Positions 44,313 through 56,487 are shown, counted from the first letter of the stretch. The stretch: 64,000 nucleotides of DNA from Hygrocybe punicea (GCA_963556145.1 OY744470.1:2542001-2606000); one strand, 5' to 3'. Program-made: numbers and translations. Notes: generated from the letters alone by a model not told the origin.

Positions 44313-44494
44313 TGATGAAATCAATCCTACCTTATTGTGAGTTTCGACATTTAAGTCGAATCACGTGACTGAATCTTCATTTTTAGTTTTGACAATTGCA
44401 CAATTGTTTGAGCGCTGAGCGCTGATCCCTGTTATTCAAATATATTTGGGCGTTGCAGAGTTCGTCCACAGTCTGCAACCCCACCTCTACCGAC

Positions 44495-45556
44495 ATGTCC
44501 CCAAGAACTTCAGAGTATGCTGATAGCGAAAATCCTGTGCGATGGGAGTCCCCTCAAATCATTCACATGCCTTCGCACGAATATCCTGAATCAATAGAAA
44601 GGCACAAACTGATTGACCGTGAACCACCTTCCCTCAAGGATACGCCATCATTGCGAGAGCTCAGCCAGGTCAATCATATTCTTCCGTTTATTCTCCTGCA
44701 CCAGTTGATTATATGTAGATTACCGATATCCTCCACGTCGACCTGGGACCTCGGTTTGAGGTCGATGGCATCGAACTCAAACTGATCTTTGACATGGAGT
44801 GCTCCTCTCCACTCTCTGCCTTTCCCGATGACCAGGAGGACTCTGATCAGAGTACTTCTTGCGCCACGAGTGACCCCTACTTCCCTACGTTCGACTCTCT
44901 CACATCTCTTATCGAGTTTAGTGATTATGATTCGCACTCTGACTCCGACTCTGAAGGCAGCTATATCGCAGCATTTCCCAACCATTCATTATATGCACCC
45001 TCTCTCCCTTCCGACTACTTCAAATTTTCGTTAATATCTGACGAACACTATACGTACTCCGACCCCAGTGACGAAGCCTGGGACATAACCTCTGCAACAG
45101 GAGATGTTGTCTTCGATATCTTCTTGAAGGAACTTCAACGTATGATCCCGGGAGATCAACCGTTCGAATTTGATACCGCATGTTTAATGGAAATGGATGC
45201 CAGATTGCTGCTGGCACCGAGGGAGGTCTTTGATGAGATCTGTTGGGCCGAAATTTCGCAATTGCATTGCAACTGCGGGGAGAAGCGCCTTCCAGACGTG
45301 CCTTTGAATTCCGAGGACGATGAGATAGCCGAGGTATGGCGTATGATGATTTGCTGAAATCCTATTATTGCTTATGAGTTGCGTCCAGGGGATGTCGCTC
45401 ACCAACTATCCGCTTGATTGGGTGGAGGCCCCATCTTACTTGAATTCATACTTCAGAGCAGAGTCACCGCAAAAGGTATGCCAAGACGTGTGGCACCCAT
45501 TTGCTATGAGCGACATGCTATAGAACTCTCGCGATGCTGACTCCCAATATGCCTAG
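44495..45556 (+). CDS. Hypothetical acidic protein
   Basis: Unrecognised. Exons read MSPRTSEYADSENPVRWESP, then ITDILHVDLGPRFEVDGIEL, a long Ser/Asp-rich stretch (SDYDSHSDSDSEGSYIAAFP), VVFDIFLKELQRMIPGDQPF, EVFDEICWAEISQLHCNCGE, and, after two further introns, MSLTNYPLDWVEAPSYLNSY and NSRDADSQYA with a stop at 45554-45556. Introns have GT/AG edges and stay in phase. Strongly acidic, no membrane helix or signal peptide. The CNCGE motif is too short to call a metal site. Confidence 0.6.
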
Positions 45557-45731
45557 TGTATTCCCCACGTATTTGGACTGGTCTGAGGACCGTGTAGTGT
45601 CAATCTAGAATTGCAATTCATGACTATATATTCTTCTCATTTTGCAAGTTATTCAACTGTTATTGGTACAATTTTCTCCATTGTAAATGATCATCTGAAG
45701 TGTTACTGAGAACTAACATCGGAGGCTCATC

Positions 45732-46648
45732 TTAGCTGTCCTCGCTGTCTTCATCAAGGTTGTCCTCATCCTCTCCGAAAAATTCATCAAACTCGAGATC
45801 GCCAACTGCCACACTCGGAGGAACAAATTTGTCTGTCGTCTTTCCCAGTTTACAGGCGGTGTCGTCCTTGTCCTTAGCGGAAGCGTGTCTTGTTTCCCCA
45901 ACTGCTGGGCCGTCCGTTGAATCCAAACCATGTTCTGGTTCCATGCGCAGGTTACCACTCGACATTTGTTCTCGGATCCAACTGCGTATCTCTTGCCGTT
46001 CTCTATCGGTTTTGGCTACTTCAGATTCCGACAACGTCGCGGTCCTTGCATCGTCATGTCGAGCTTCAGGTGGAAATAGGGAAATGTATTTCCTTGTTTT
46101 CGGATAGTGCTGACAAAACGAAAATGGTGGCGGCAGAACGGATTCGATGCAACATGACTGACCAAAATGTAGTTGAGATCCACTCTCAATTCGAAAAGTG
46201 CATCCTCGAGCTCGGGGTTCGTCAAGGGAGAAGCAATTCGTCTTAGAGTTTGACGTAATTTGCGAATAACCTTTTGTCTTTCTGGAACGTTGCCTGAGTA
46301 AAATACTGGTTTTACCCGTGCTTGAACAGAAAAACTTACCAAAAAACTTTATCTTGTGGTATCGAACCGCGAAGGAGCGTTCCTTCTTTGCTGACTGACT
46401 GCGAGCGAGATCCGCCTCAAGCGCCTTCAGTCTGCGTTCGGTCTCTACTCTGACATTCGCAGCGAGATGTTCCTGTAAAAAATATGGGTAAGTCCAGGCC
46501 AAGAAATGGCAAGAGTGTGGCATGCCTTTGCGAGCAGTCTCTTGGTCTGTCTCAGAGCTGACTTCAATTTCTGGACCCCAGGCTGTACATCCCTGTCACT
46601 CTGGCGCTTTGATTTCCCCTTGTGAAGTTCACGTCGTGTTGTTGCCAT
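45732..46648 (-). CDS. EFG1: rRNA-processing protein EFG1
   Basis: EFG1 is a nucleolar small-subunit-processome-associated factor needed for 18S rRNA maturation. Start at 46648: MATTRRELHKGKSKRQSDRD, a lysine-rich nuclear leader, then GVQKLKSALRQTKRLLAK. Exon 2 gives EHLAANVRVETERRLKALEA then KERSFAVRYHKIKFF, the family's core coiled-coil with the (K/R)YHxIKFFERQK signature completed by ERQKVIRKLRQTLRRI in the next exon. Then SPELEDA-like LTNPELEDALFELRVDLNYI, HYPKTRKYISLFPPE, and an acidic tail (EFFGEDEDNLDEDSEDS) ending at 45732-45734. Three introns. Neighbouring genes give no functional hint. Confidence 0.88.
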
Positions 46649-47308
46649 TAATTGCACTCGCACACTCGAAGTTATAGGCCATCAGCGAAACATCTTTTTC
46701 ATTGTTTGGTCATCCACTGTTTGCGGAAGTATGACACCTTTTTATCCCTCTACAATTCTTTATATGCTGTCCATAAATTTGAACTTCGTGTATAAAACTC
46801 TCGCAAAATCGCTTGAAGTGGGCAACCCTCGGTAAGATCTGGTTGCACAAGATATGACCGTCAAAAAGGTTTTAAGGGCTCAATAATGATTATAGAAAAT
46901 TTAACTGCCTCGCAAAGGGTGAATAAAAAATAGGTTGCCCATGTATGACACGGAAAACGTTTGAGGACCACGGGAAATTTGTATAAAAGTCCGGCAGCCT
47001 GGCAAACGGTAAAGCAATATTAATAACGAATACAACTGCTAAGAGTAATTGTTTGTACATTTGTTTGGGCGCAATGCTTGGACATTGCGCCCAAATAATG
47101 TACAAATACTAGTATACTTGTTTGGTGGTTCGGTTTCACACTGGAATTGGTATAGTATCGTAAAGTAAACTACAGGGCTGTATCATTTCTGGAAGGCAAC
47201 GGGCCACCGATTCAGACAGTATTGGTTGTTGGTACTTAAAATGGGAGGGGCAGCAAATCTCGGAAACCTTAATAATTTAATTACTGTAACACTGCATCTG
47301 AGTCCGCG
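46649..47308. other. Intergenic, possible terminus of the Plavaka-type element
   Basis: Contains loosely repeated words (GGCAACCCTCGGTAAG, GCCTCGCAAAGGGTGA, GCCTGGCAAACGGTAAAG) between 46820 and 47010 and a strong hairpin at 47052-47106. No gene is seen. Short repeated words beside a transposase gene are compatible with a subterminal region, but no terminal inverted repeat was confirmed. Confidence 0.4.
47052..47106. repeat. Long perfect-core hairpin
   Basis: The 13-bp stem TTTGGGCGCAATG / CATTGCGCCCAAA has a six-base loop CTTGGA. The stem is extended outward by TTTGTACATT and AATGTACAAA with a few unpaired bases, ~24 bp per arm in total. Confidence 0.85.
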
Positions 47309-50300
47309 CTACAAAGATGCATAACCATTGTCGACCTCAACGTCTCCCTCACCATCATCTGGACCAAGGTCAGAGTCATCTACCAGGTCTTCTGTCTCAC
47401 TATCATCTGATTCGGAGTCGCTGCTGGCTGGATCGCTCTGAACCATATCTATCTCCCCGCCACAGTCATTCTCCTCCATAACGAGATCGTCTTCGGGGTT
47501 CAAATCCATGGGGCTGGGATTGGTATGTCCAACGCTTCCTCCAATGTAACGCATAAACATGTCTCTATCAACAAAACTAGGGGGTTTGTTAGCCTGAAGA
47601 CAGTCATTGAGAGTTGAAACTCGGAGACAGTACATCATGACATAAAAGGCTACCCAATCATCCGTTTCTCCAGCAGGTCGTGCAATTGAGTTAGGAACAG
47701 AGAGCAGATCAGATGTACGCCCATCCGTAAAGGCTGGGATGAGATGGCAGCCACGGATCACAAGGGATGGATCGAGGAAACCGAATGTCCAGTCGTCCGT
47801 ATCACATAAGAAACCAACTTTTGGTAGTCGAGCGAATTTCGGACCAAATCGATATCCCGGTACCATACCGAACCACCGAACCCAAAGAAACTCCATCATT
47901 TGCTTCGATCTGTTCCTCGCGGAGGGTCCAATATGGTATACTTGAGCATGGAAAACACCAAGCACCCGGGCATACCAGAATGGATGAGCATCTGAATCAG
48001 CATCGGTCTCTCGAGATAGGACCATAACATCACACTGAGTGCGAGGATTCATTGAGTCTTGATCACGGCGAACATCGTATGTGGTAAAATTGACCCTGAG
48101 GACTTTGGATGAGTAAATACGGTTGTCGATGATGCGAACAGTGTTCCGATCATTGTCTGTGAAGTTGTATTCATCTCCATCGTAATCCAATCCGAGAAGA
48201 CACGAGAGAAGGTGGTCCTTGAGCTTAGGAACAAAGTTCTGCCAGAATGGTGAATAGTAGGTCTCAGTGGATGGGAGTACATACTTTTGTAGCGGGGTCA
48301 TGAGAGGACTCCTTTTCAAATGAGAAGGCATCCTGAAAATGCTTACAGCTCTCAGAGATATGATGGTGCATTTCGGTATCAGCGTATGGGAGAGGGTCAT
48401 TCTCGGAAAAGTCAACATGGTGACGATGAGTTGTCTTTGCTTTCGGGCTAGCCTGGGATTGGCGGGCTCTAAGAAGGCATGTCTCACAGTGTTCATGTCG
48501 GGTCATCGGTCTGATAGCCTGGTTCTTATTGGTCCGTCCATACAGCCGTTTTGCGCGACGATGTTCAAGCTCTCCCTAAATGTGATGTTGATGTTATGCT
48601 TCAAGAATGAGGTAGAGAACGTACAGTCTGGGTAGAGTATGAATCTGTCGTGCCAAACATCCGTATTGTATGGACATAATCAGCTAATGCATGGAACTTA
48701 TATGTAGAGAGATTGAGTAACTTCGTCTTTCTCTCCTTGGCTGGCATTGCTTGAGCTGGTGGCCCTTTAGATTGGGGACCGGAAGCTTCTGAAATCGCAT
48801 CATGGGTGGTTGGGGTAGGCAACGCCAACATTTGACTTGAGAATCCAGTTTTGGCCTGGCGTTTTTGTTGCTTCCTCTTCCTTGCAGCAACCTCCCTTGG
48901 CAACTCGACAGTGGCAAAAGCCAAACCTGTATCATCTCTGAATTTCCGTAAGTCGTGGCCAAGCTTGGTTGTGACTGAATCCATGCGAGTGAGTGTTAGA
49001 TCTGTGTGCATGCGTAACTTGGCAAGTGCATGCCATTCTGCCAGTCGGTAGAGCAAATTAATAATGATCTTGTTATGGGGTTCAGGAAGAAGCCCATCAA
49101 AAACTGGGATTGCACACTATTAAGAGTTTCAGCCATTTCTGTGCAAACAAGATACCAACTGACCTGCAACAGATCCTCATAGTTCCACGCTGCGAGCTTT
49201 TTCATCTCAGATGCATTTGTAGAGAAGCGCCGAATAGTGCTCCGGCCAAATGTGGGGACTTGACGGAACCTAGAGAATAAACAATATCAGCTGCAAGAAA
49301 GAGTAAGTGCAGCTGAGTTACCTCCGATCCAATTCAGCAACAAGCCGACCAGCAGGGGCAGCGGCATGAAGAATTCGAATGAGATGTGTGAATATTGATT
49401 TCCAGACACCGAGTTCAAACTCGTGCATCAGGTCTACAACAAGCATGACATACGGGTTGAAGCCAAACTTGCCAAGTTTCTCGCCAAATGCATTCTGATT
49501 TGCATATATGAACAATGAACACGATAAATCAGTAAATACATAGTCACCAAAGTGGGAACCAAGGACTGAGCCTTAAGAATGCGCTCAACAGGAGCACTCA
49601 TTACACCATAACCGAGGTTGTATATGAAGTCTTGGGCACGAATCACCAAATCTCTTGCATAGGACCGAGCGGTTGAAAATCGAATTTGAATATCCCGGAG
49701 GTACCCTATTCTATCAAAATTGGCTTTTGGTACCAAGCACCGAGGGCAAGGGCAGTTGCCTTTGTCACGGATTGTCGCAATACGTACTCTATAATTATTG
49801 TCAGCATGAATATGCCATCATGGATCAAATAGCCTCACTTTTCTTGATAATCTGCTGAGTAAGTAAATATCCGAGGGTAGAAGCGTCGTGCTATGCCATC
49901 GAGACACATCATTACAAATCCATGCTTGTATGCTGTCATGAATTCTTCGTCGAGGAGTAGATCCCACACCTTCTGCATAAGTTCCCGTCGGCAGTGAGTC
50001 AGAAGGGCCGCCTTCTGACTTGATGCAGCAATAATATCATTGATGCAATCTGGAAGCTACAAAAGATGATGTCAATGCAAGCGGAGCCATACTCAACTGA
50101 GACCCACAGAAGGAATATATGCGACGTGGTGTGATGCTCCGGAGCCAAGTTTTCCACGGAAATATTTGGATAGATTGGCAAAGTACATATACAGAGGCCA
50201 GACCTTCGCTACTCCAAAGTTGGTGAGATGGGTGGAGTCGGACCAGAACATAAGGCCGAGAACAACCTTCTCTAGGTTACACCCAGATTCGTTTGGTTGC

Positions 50301-51452
50301 TTCTGAAGCATATCATGCGCCTCCAGGAATGCATCCGAGGTATAAACCTCATCAAAGCAACGTACTTTGGTACCGCAGGCCATCTGCCAGAACCGCCGGA
50401 AGGGTGAGAAATGAAACCTCAGTGCAGTCACATCCGTAATGGCAGCTTTCATTACAGCCAAGAGAGACTGGTGGTGGAGCTGAGGGATGGGAAAGTCTTG
50501 GTTTGCACTCGTCTTGGCTGTTGGGATAGAAATGTGGACAGTTGATTCCGACCAGTTGTCTCTAGAGAATGGATTATCATCTCCAGATGATGACGATGCA
50601 TTGAACCGTTTATACTCTCGACGTGTGCTGAAGCCAGCTAGATCCTCTACCTTGAAATCAGGAGCCCCGATGACTTCTGTTGCCAAACGATCTAATTCCA
50701 CTTGTGATTTCTGGTTACTACCGGTCGTCGCCCACTCAATGAAACGGTAAATAGACATGTTGGCGAAAGGCCATGGTGGCTCATGAGTGTTGTCAACACT
50801 AGATATGCTCGGCTGTTCCAATGGGGTTGAAATATGAGAATTTGACAAGTCCTTGAATGCCACAAAAGCATCAGGATCATAAGATGGACGATAAGGGTAT
50901 TCACGGAGTAGTTGAAATCGATTCAATCCAGTGCGCAAGAAATCTTCTACTCGTGATGTGAAATGCGTAACAATTGTAGGTGGAGCTGGTTCCAACTCCG
51001 GGATTCGAAGAGGAATTGGTGTGGGACCCTCTGGTGGTATATCATCATACCTCCGAGGGACATGATAGTTCCGGCGTGGCCTACCTGCCTTGGTAAGTGC
51101 AGGTGGAGGCGGTGAAGGAGCTGGTTTCTGAATTAATAATGACTCTGAAAGAGGGTGTGTGTCAGCCATTTGCGTGTCGGTGTCGCAGGATACATTCTGA
51201 ATTACAATGAGATTTGACACACGAGCTTGTCTGGCCACATACCAATAAGAGCTGTCTTTTATTCCCCTCTGAGTCAATGACTCCTGTGGTATTATTGCGT
51301 CGTTTTCGGGCACCAGTAGCTTGTGCCAGCAATTTGCGTTTCTCAAGAGCAGCGAATTCATATGATTTGAAGATCTGACATCCATTCCGGTGTTTGGCAA
51401 GCCCACGCAGAGTGTTGAATTTGCGGGTAGTACAACAAGTGTATAGATTCAT
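47309..51452 (-). CDS. Plavaka-type (CACTA-like) transposase
   Basis: DDE-class transposase of the basidiomycete Plavaka group. Start MNLYTCCTTRKFNTLRGLAK at 51452 (Cys/His finger). A Pro-rich linker follows, then THFTSRVEDFLRTGLNRFQL, a long DNA-binding region (PPWPFANMSIYRFIEWATTG, CGTKVRCFDEVYTSDAFLEA) and the catalytic core: VVLGLMFWSDSTHLTNFGVA, GFVMMCLDGIARRFYPRIFT, DKGNCPCPRCLVPKANFDRI, VMLVVDLMHEFELGVWKSIF. Then FRDDTGLAFATVELPREVAA and a chromatin-reader-like region (LRVNFTTYDVRRDQDSMNPR, HPFWYARVLGVFHAQVYHIG). An acidic C-terminus ends at 47309-47311. Asp residues in FWSDST and LVVDLMHE and the following Glu fit a DDE triad. About ten short introns; I saw no disabling lesion. Confidence 0.85.
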
Positions 51453-51707
51453 GATGAGATGTAACAACAAGACAAGGACCAGCGACTGCATCAATGCAAG
51501 CTGAAGAATCACTTGAGTATCAATGTATATGCCTGAGTTCAAGTCGATGTGTATGAGCCGAGTCATGTGCACATAATGAATTGTTTCTTCCATCAATTCT
51601 TTCATGAATCTCCCATACTTCTGACATATTCATGGATTCAGGTCGGTCTCTATTTAGTTGTTTGAATTATTTAAATTGAGTAATGGTACCTTCATTGCAT
51701 TGTGAAG

Positions 51708-52632
51708 ATGCAGCCGACTTATCTGCATCAATTTTTTTTACCGGCACCTCTGCCTCGCAGTGCTCACGCTTTCCAAGAACAGCCTTTCTCTCAATATGCT
51801 ATTGATCAATGGCTGAATGCAAACTGTACAGATGCATACAGGCCTGATGTCTTAGTGCCAGGGTACTTGGGCCTTAGCGATGTTCCAAATGATCAAGTAC
51901 TTTGTACTGTCATCATGAGTGTCGGACAAGTAAGTCTGGCTTGTCTCCATGCAGATGGCTCATAAACCCTTACAATGCCACTTTTTTCAGTACCAAGATG
52001 ACCTGTTTAATGACTACATTACGGCTTACAGTCTATTTCTGGCTGTCGACATCCCGGAATCATCTGGAATTAATCTCCAGTTCCTCAGCAGCCCCTTTGC
52101 TGCTCTGGCCTGTTTTGAAAGTCGCAGCTGGGTTGTTGATGCACCAGTGTTCCCAGACTTCAAGTCGGACTTACCAGCCTGGGCACATATGACACGGCGG
52201 TCACCTCTCAGCTTCAGGCAGCCCCGAGGTGCCATTGCCGAGATGTTTTCTGCTCTTGCATTCTGGTACGACAACAATATCATGGTAAGTCTTTTCCTTC
52301 AGTATAGATTTCCAATGATGTTAACTCATAGTAGGGTTCATTGTCGAGGGATATGATAGACTGGGCTGTTTTGGTTGCGGTATTTCTGTCGAATTTTTAA
52401 TTTCACCATCTACTCATCTTCATTGATGCAGGTGGGTACTCCAGCTGAATTCAAGAGCCTTATCCCAGCAACACCACAACATCTCCGAAAGCCACCATCA
52501 CTGGATCTTAGTGCACCTGCACGCCCTGCTCAAATGACAACAATGGATGTTGGTGATGATTCAATTGATGAGACGCAAAGCTCACCCACACCTGGTTCAG
52601 ATTTTAGTTTTATGGAACTGTACTTAGCTTGA
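51708..52632 (+). CDS. Hypothetical protein, possible accessory gene of the Plavaka-type element
   Basis: Unrecognised. Exon 1: MQPTYLHQFFLPAPLPRSAH, SQYAIDQWLNANCTDAYRPD, VLCTVIMSVGQ; exon 2: YQDDLFNDYITAYSLFLAVD, RSWVVDAPVFPDFKSDLPAW, PRGAIAEMFSALAFWYDNNI; exon 3: VGTPAEFKSLIPATPQHLRK and a Ser/Asp tail ending at 52630-52632. It starts ~255 bases from the transposase 5' end and is divergently transcribed, an arrangement that allows a shared promoter. No enzymatic motif is seen. Open over all exons with normal splice sites, so likely intact. Confidence 0.6.
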
Positions 52633-52789
52633 TAATCTCGACACATTTTCATGTTTTTATTCTGTTTCGTGTTGAATTATGATAGCGTCAACAGAAGATT
52701 TTCTTCAAACCTTGGTATACAAAGGGAGAGTACAAGCTAAAGTGCTAAAGTGACATGCATTACATGTATATGATACATTCTATCAATTG

Positions 52790-53869
52790 GTGAACAACAC
52801 GCTAGTGTTTTCTTTGTCCTCAACACTAACATCATGATTCCGGATTTGCCTCCAGTAATTCTTCCTCATTTGCATGAAGTAGGTTCGGCTGGCATCCTGA
52901 ACACTGGCATGGCTATAATCCCTTTGAATTGCCTGGTGGAAGTTCAGATTCCATAAACCAACTTCATTGAGTGGGAGAAACATACCGGCTGAGCATGTAC
53001 AACTTTGGTGAGAGCATCAATGAAGTTCGAGTTGTCGTGGTGATATGATCCCTCATCCCAATTAGGACTGTAAAGCACAACACCTTGCTTGTTGACACGT
53101 TGCATTTTGCTCTCTTGTAAATGGTCGGGAAGAATGGAAACCTGCTGCCTCTTTTGAATACCCTTCTTGTCCGGCAAGCGTAGGATCATGCGATGGTCAG
53201 CACCAACCAGTTTCAGCGCGGTTGCTCTGATGATGGACTTTGTGCAAATGTGAGTTTAGTCACATTGTATCATTCAACGTCCACTTACACGGAGGCTCAG
53301 AGATCGACTACCTTTATGAGCCACATTCACGCCACATTCCAGAGGAATTGATACTGGTAGCACATCACCGGGAACCTTTGGAACCTGAATATTGGCTGGC
53401 TGTGTGTCGGTGGGTGCACAGGTGGTAATTGGCTCGCCAGTAAGGTTGAAGTCAGCGCTCTCAGAACCTCCTCCACTGGACATCAAGGCTGTCCCAAAAT
53501 ATTGTAGCTGTATCTCCGAAGTAGGTGAGTTCACATTTCTGCACCATTTGCCTGAACTTACGGTGGGCTCTCGCACATTAAGGAGCTCCATGTCCTGAAG
53601 GCCTATCGAATCAAGCCGAAAGTCTGGATTGCCAAAGACCATGTCATACCCATTGCCAACATCCATCTGAATCTGTGATCCCAAGTAAGTAAACAGTCGA
53701 TTTGCATGATTGATTGTCTACGTACATTGTACATATTCCAGGCCTCCAAAATAGTGCCCCAATCAGCTCCACCAGCATCAGGATCTCCTGGTATCATACC
53801 GGTGGTGTCGAGTGGGGAAAATAACGGCACAGACAAGTCATCAAGTGGATTGTCTACCGGATTTGCCAT
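52790..53869 (-). CDS. Hypothetical DNA-binding-like accessory protein
   Basis: Start MANPVDNPLDDLSVPLFSPL at 53869, then IQMDVGNGYDMVFGNPDFRL, LQYFGTALMSSGGGSESADF, and a basic region RMILRLPDKKGIQKRQQVSI. Then DEGSYHHDNSNFIDALTKVV and a last exon AIQRDYSHASVQDASRTYFM then QMRKNYWRQIRNHD. The final part (Q-x-A-x2-YF-x4-R-x2-W-R) resembles the small helical segments in accessory proteins that accompany CACTA-like transposases (TNPA-like role is inference only). It lies convergent with the gene at 51708 and divergent from the DUF6698-like gene. Confidence 0.5.
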
Positions 53870-54494
53870 TTGGTAGTGGTTTGAAAGTAAAAATACGCTG
53901 CGCTTTCCTCTCCAATTATATTGGTACCTGTTGCTGAGAGACTATCCCTGATTTACACAGTGCAATATTGTGCTCAATGGCACGACCAGCGGAGATCATC
54001 CTAACCGCTTTTCTTGAACAATGTCGAGGACCACCTGGATCCTAGAACCCAGTTGTTCAGGTTTTCAGTCAATTCATACATGTTCAACAACTCTCCGTGC
54101 AAGCTTTTGTCTCGCTCGATTTATAGATGATGCCATGAATAATATTGCAGTTTGGGTTAATCTCGCGACGTGCCGTGTTCCATTCCTCTCCTGTGCAGCA
54201 ACTCTGGCAACTAGTACAATTTTCCATTTCTTCAGACCTCAATGGGCTATAGTATTCTGAGTGTAAATGTGATACAGGGGTCGGAGCCATTACTGATTGA
54301 CGAAGATGAATCCATGGGGGACCCTGTCATGAATCCCTGCATGAATACATCATACCCACCCATTTGTGTCTGACCTTTCATCGGCATCTGGACTATAAGT
54401 ATGCGTATGCATGCGTATTCATGTGTTTTCAATCTTTTGAATGTTTTCCTTTCTTCTCAATCTCTCACTACGCACACTTCATCTTAACATTGCC

Positions 54495-56020
54495 ATGTCC
54501 TCCGAGTCACCTCCACTTATTCAGCCTGAAAATGTCGACATTGTCAACACCTTGAAACGCCGCTGTGATGTTCTTGAAGAGCAGCTTGCTCTTGCCAATG
54601 AACCCAAACCGAAATCGTGAGTTTATGATGCCTGCTGTATAATGTTCACAACTTAATCCAGTTATCAGTCTCACCTGTGCTCAGATTCATGCTGGCCGCC
54701 CTGTTCGCCGACTTGTGACTTTTTTTGAGTGCATTCAGGATCTGGTCGAGGAGAATGACCGTCGTTTATTATTGGAGCTGGAGCCTATTGAAGATGTGGG
54801 TGAGAGCCAACATACTGTCGAGTGAGTTCATTTGTTATTTCATTTGGCTATATAAAACCATTGGCTTCAAAGACAAGAGCGACTTTTTCGGAGCTATCAG
54901 CAGCTCCTCATCTACGTGCCTTCCATCACGGAGGTGATAGCACAAGGCGGTGACCTCACCTCTTTTTATAAAAATGTTTGTTTGGATTTTTGCTCTCTAT
55001 TTATCCTACTCTACTCAAAGTAATTTGATCAGATCAGAAAAGGGTCGGACATGGCACGAGGAGATGACACTGCAAGCTTGAAGGTGGCTGTTGTCGAGTG
55101 GGTCAATACCATGCTTGGTGTGTCGGTACCTCCCCTTCGACCAAAGATTAAAGAAATGCGGGGTCTCGAAAATGAATATTGTGGACAATTATTGTGCCCA
55201 GCTGAGTTTGACTGGGCCAACATTGCGTGAGTACAATGGTTCCTTTCACTGTATGTGGCTCAATGCCAGTTTCCAGTGTGCGAGCCAGCATTCGCAATGG
55301 CCACCCAGACTATGCCGTTACAGCTTCGTCTTGGCCACTGTTCCTCTATGCTGGGTTCAAGGTGCAGATGGACGACATGGAGAAAGGGCTGTTTCAAAGT
55401 GAACTACTTGTCAAAGTGAGTATCCGGCTACTCAGCACATTTTCAGCTAAAGTTCCTATCAGGCGTATAAACATATATTCACCTCCCCAACATCTGCCAT
55501 GGATGATGAGCCGGACTCCAACATCATTACCCATCTCACCAAGAGGCACAAGACAGCCGGCACAAAGTCTCCAGTTGCCAGTATCATCAACCTGCGCTCT
55601 GTCACACCAAGGTCTATTGCCTATATTGCAGTCCAGGTATCGTACTCTTCTTGCTTGGCTTCTCTACGTCTAATGAAGCTTGGTTTTAGCTCCGTTTTGC
55701 CTTGTCTAGTCTGAACAGCTGGTCCGAGACAGACATTGACTTCAGCCACTGCCAATTCTACCACACTATTGTTGACTACTTTGAGCTAGCGCCTGGACCT
55801 ATTGCCCAGAAATCCTCGGCCGAACTCCTTCACTGGTGGAACAAGTAAGTTATCATTTGTTGAAGTCTCTAACCCAATAGTTGAATGGTTGTTCAGGCAG
55901 GTTTTTGGGAAGTCTAACCGAGTTGCGGAGCTGGCTGAGGCCCGAGTAAATGCTTCCGTATCCAGGTTGGCTGCCCAACGTGTTGCTAAGGAGCAAGTTG
56001 CCCTGATTGAATTGGATTGA
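54495..56020 (+). CDS. DUF6698-like protein, probable Plavaka-element cargo
   Basis: Start MSSESPPLIQPENVDIVNTL at 54495, a short coiled segment (KRRCDVLEEQLALANE), then LTCAQIHAGRPVRRLVTFFE, LFRSYQQLLIYVPSITEVIA, VAVVEWVNTMLGVSVPPLRP, LLCPAEFDWANIA, SSWPLFLYAGFKVQMDDMEK, GLFQSELLVKAYKHIFTSPT, SIAYIAVQLRFALSSLNSWS and HCQFYHTIVDYFELAP with a helical tail. Stop 56018-56020. The LLCP...(Y/F)DW...WP.FLY...GLF.S.LLVKA.KHIFTSP pattern is that of the Agaricomycete DUF6698 family (recollected), which often sits next to Plavaka transposases. Molecular function unknown. Seven or so introns, apparently intact. Confidence 0.7.
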
Positions 56021-56301
56021 GCCCTGTGTACGATGTAACCGATTGATTGGCTGTATAATATGAATGATCATTGATTGTGCCTCATCATGATGACCAGTAC
56101 AGTATTGATATAAGATTGAATCGCACCCAAAATGAGCCTTTTAGAGAGTAACCAGGCCGGTACAAGCACTGAGTACTGGGACCCCAACCACAACATATAT
56201 TGGATAACTTAAAAATCAGTCCAGCACCTGGATTAATTTTCAAAGGCACTAACTTTTTCAATCGGTTGCATATTGGACCAATCCTTGGGTTGTGTTTCAA
56301 T
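56021..56301. other. Intergenic, no gene recognised
   Basis: The minus strand is open for 71 codons but resembles no protein. AT-rich, with no repeat I can define. It lies between the DUF6698-like gene and the hAT-like terminus. Confidence 0.4.
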
Positions 56302-56487
56302 TAGTGTTGCCACAGCTCGGTCCGAAACCGTTAGCCGATTGAGCCGAGCCGATGATTAGCCGAGCCGAGCCGTTGCTACGGCTAACGGTTAAACCTCCGC
56401 TTAGCCGTGGCTAGCCGTTTTGAGCCGTTACAAAATTTCCAAATTAGGAAATATAATGATTTCGAGGTTTCCGGAGTGTTTGCTGGC
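56302..56487 (+). repeat. hAT-like terminus, GAGCCG family, CpG-rich copy
   Basis: Begins TAGTGTTGCCACAGCTCGG, a typical hAT terminal sequence, followed by at least ten GAGCCG/AGCCG/CGGCTA words in both orientations, then TTTCCAAATTAGGAAAT. It could be the left end of the hAT element whose transposase gene starts at 58802; a mate was not found before the LTR insertion at 62527. Confidence 0.7.
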
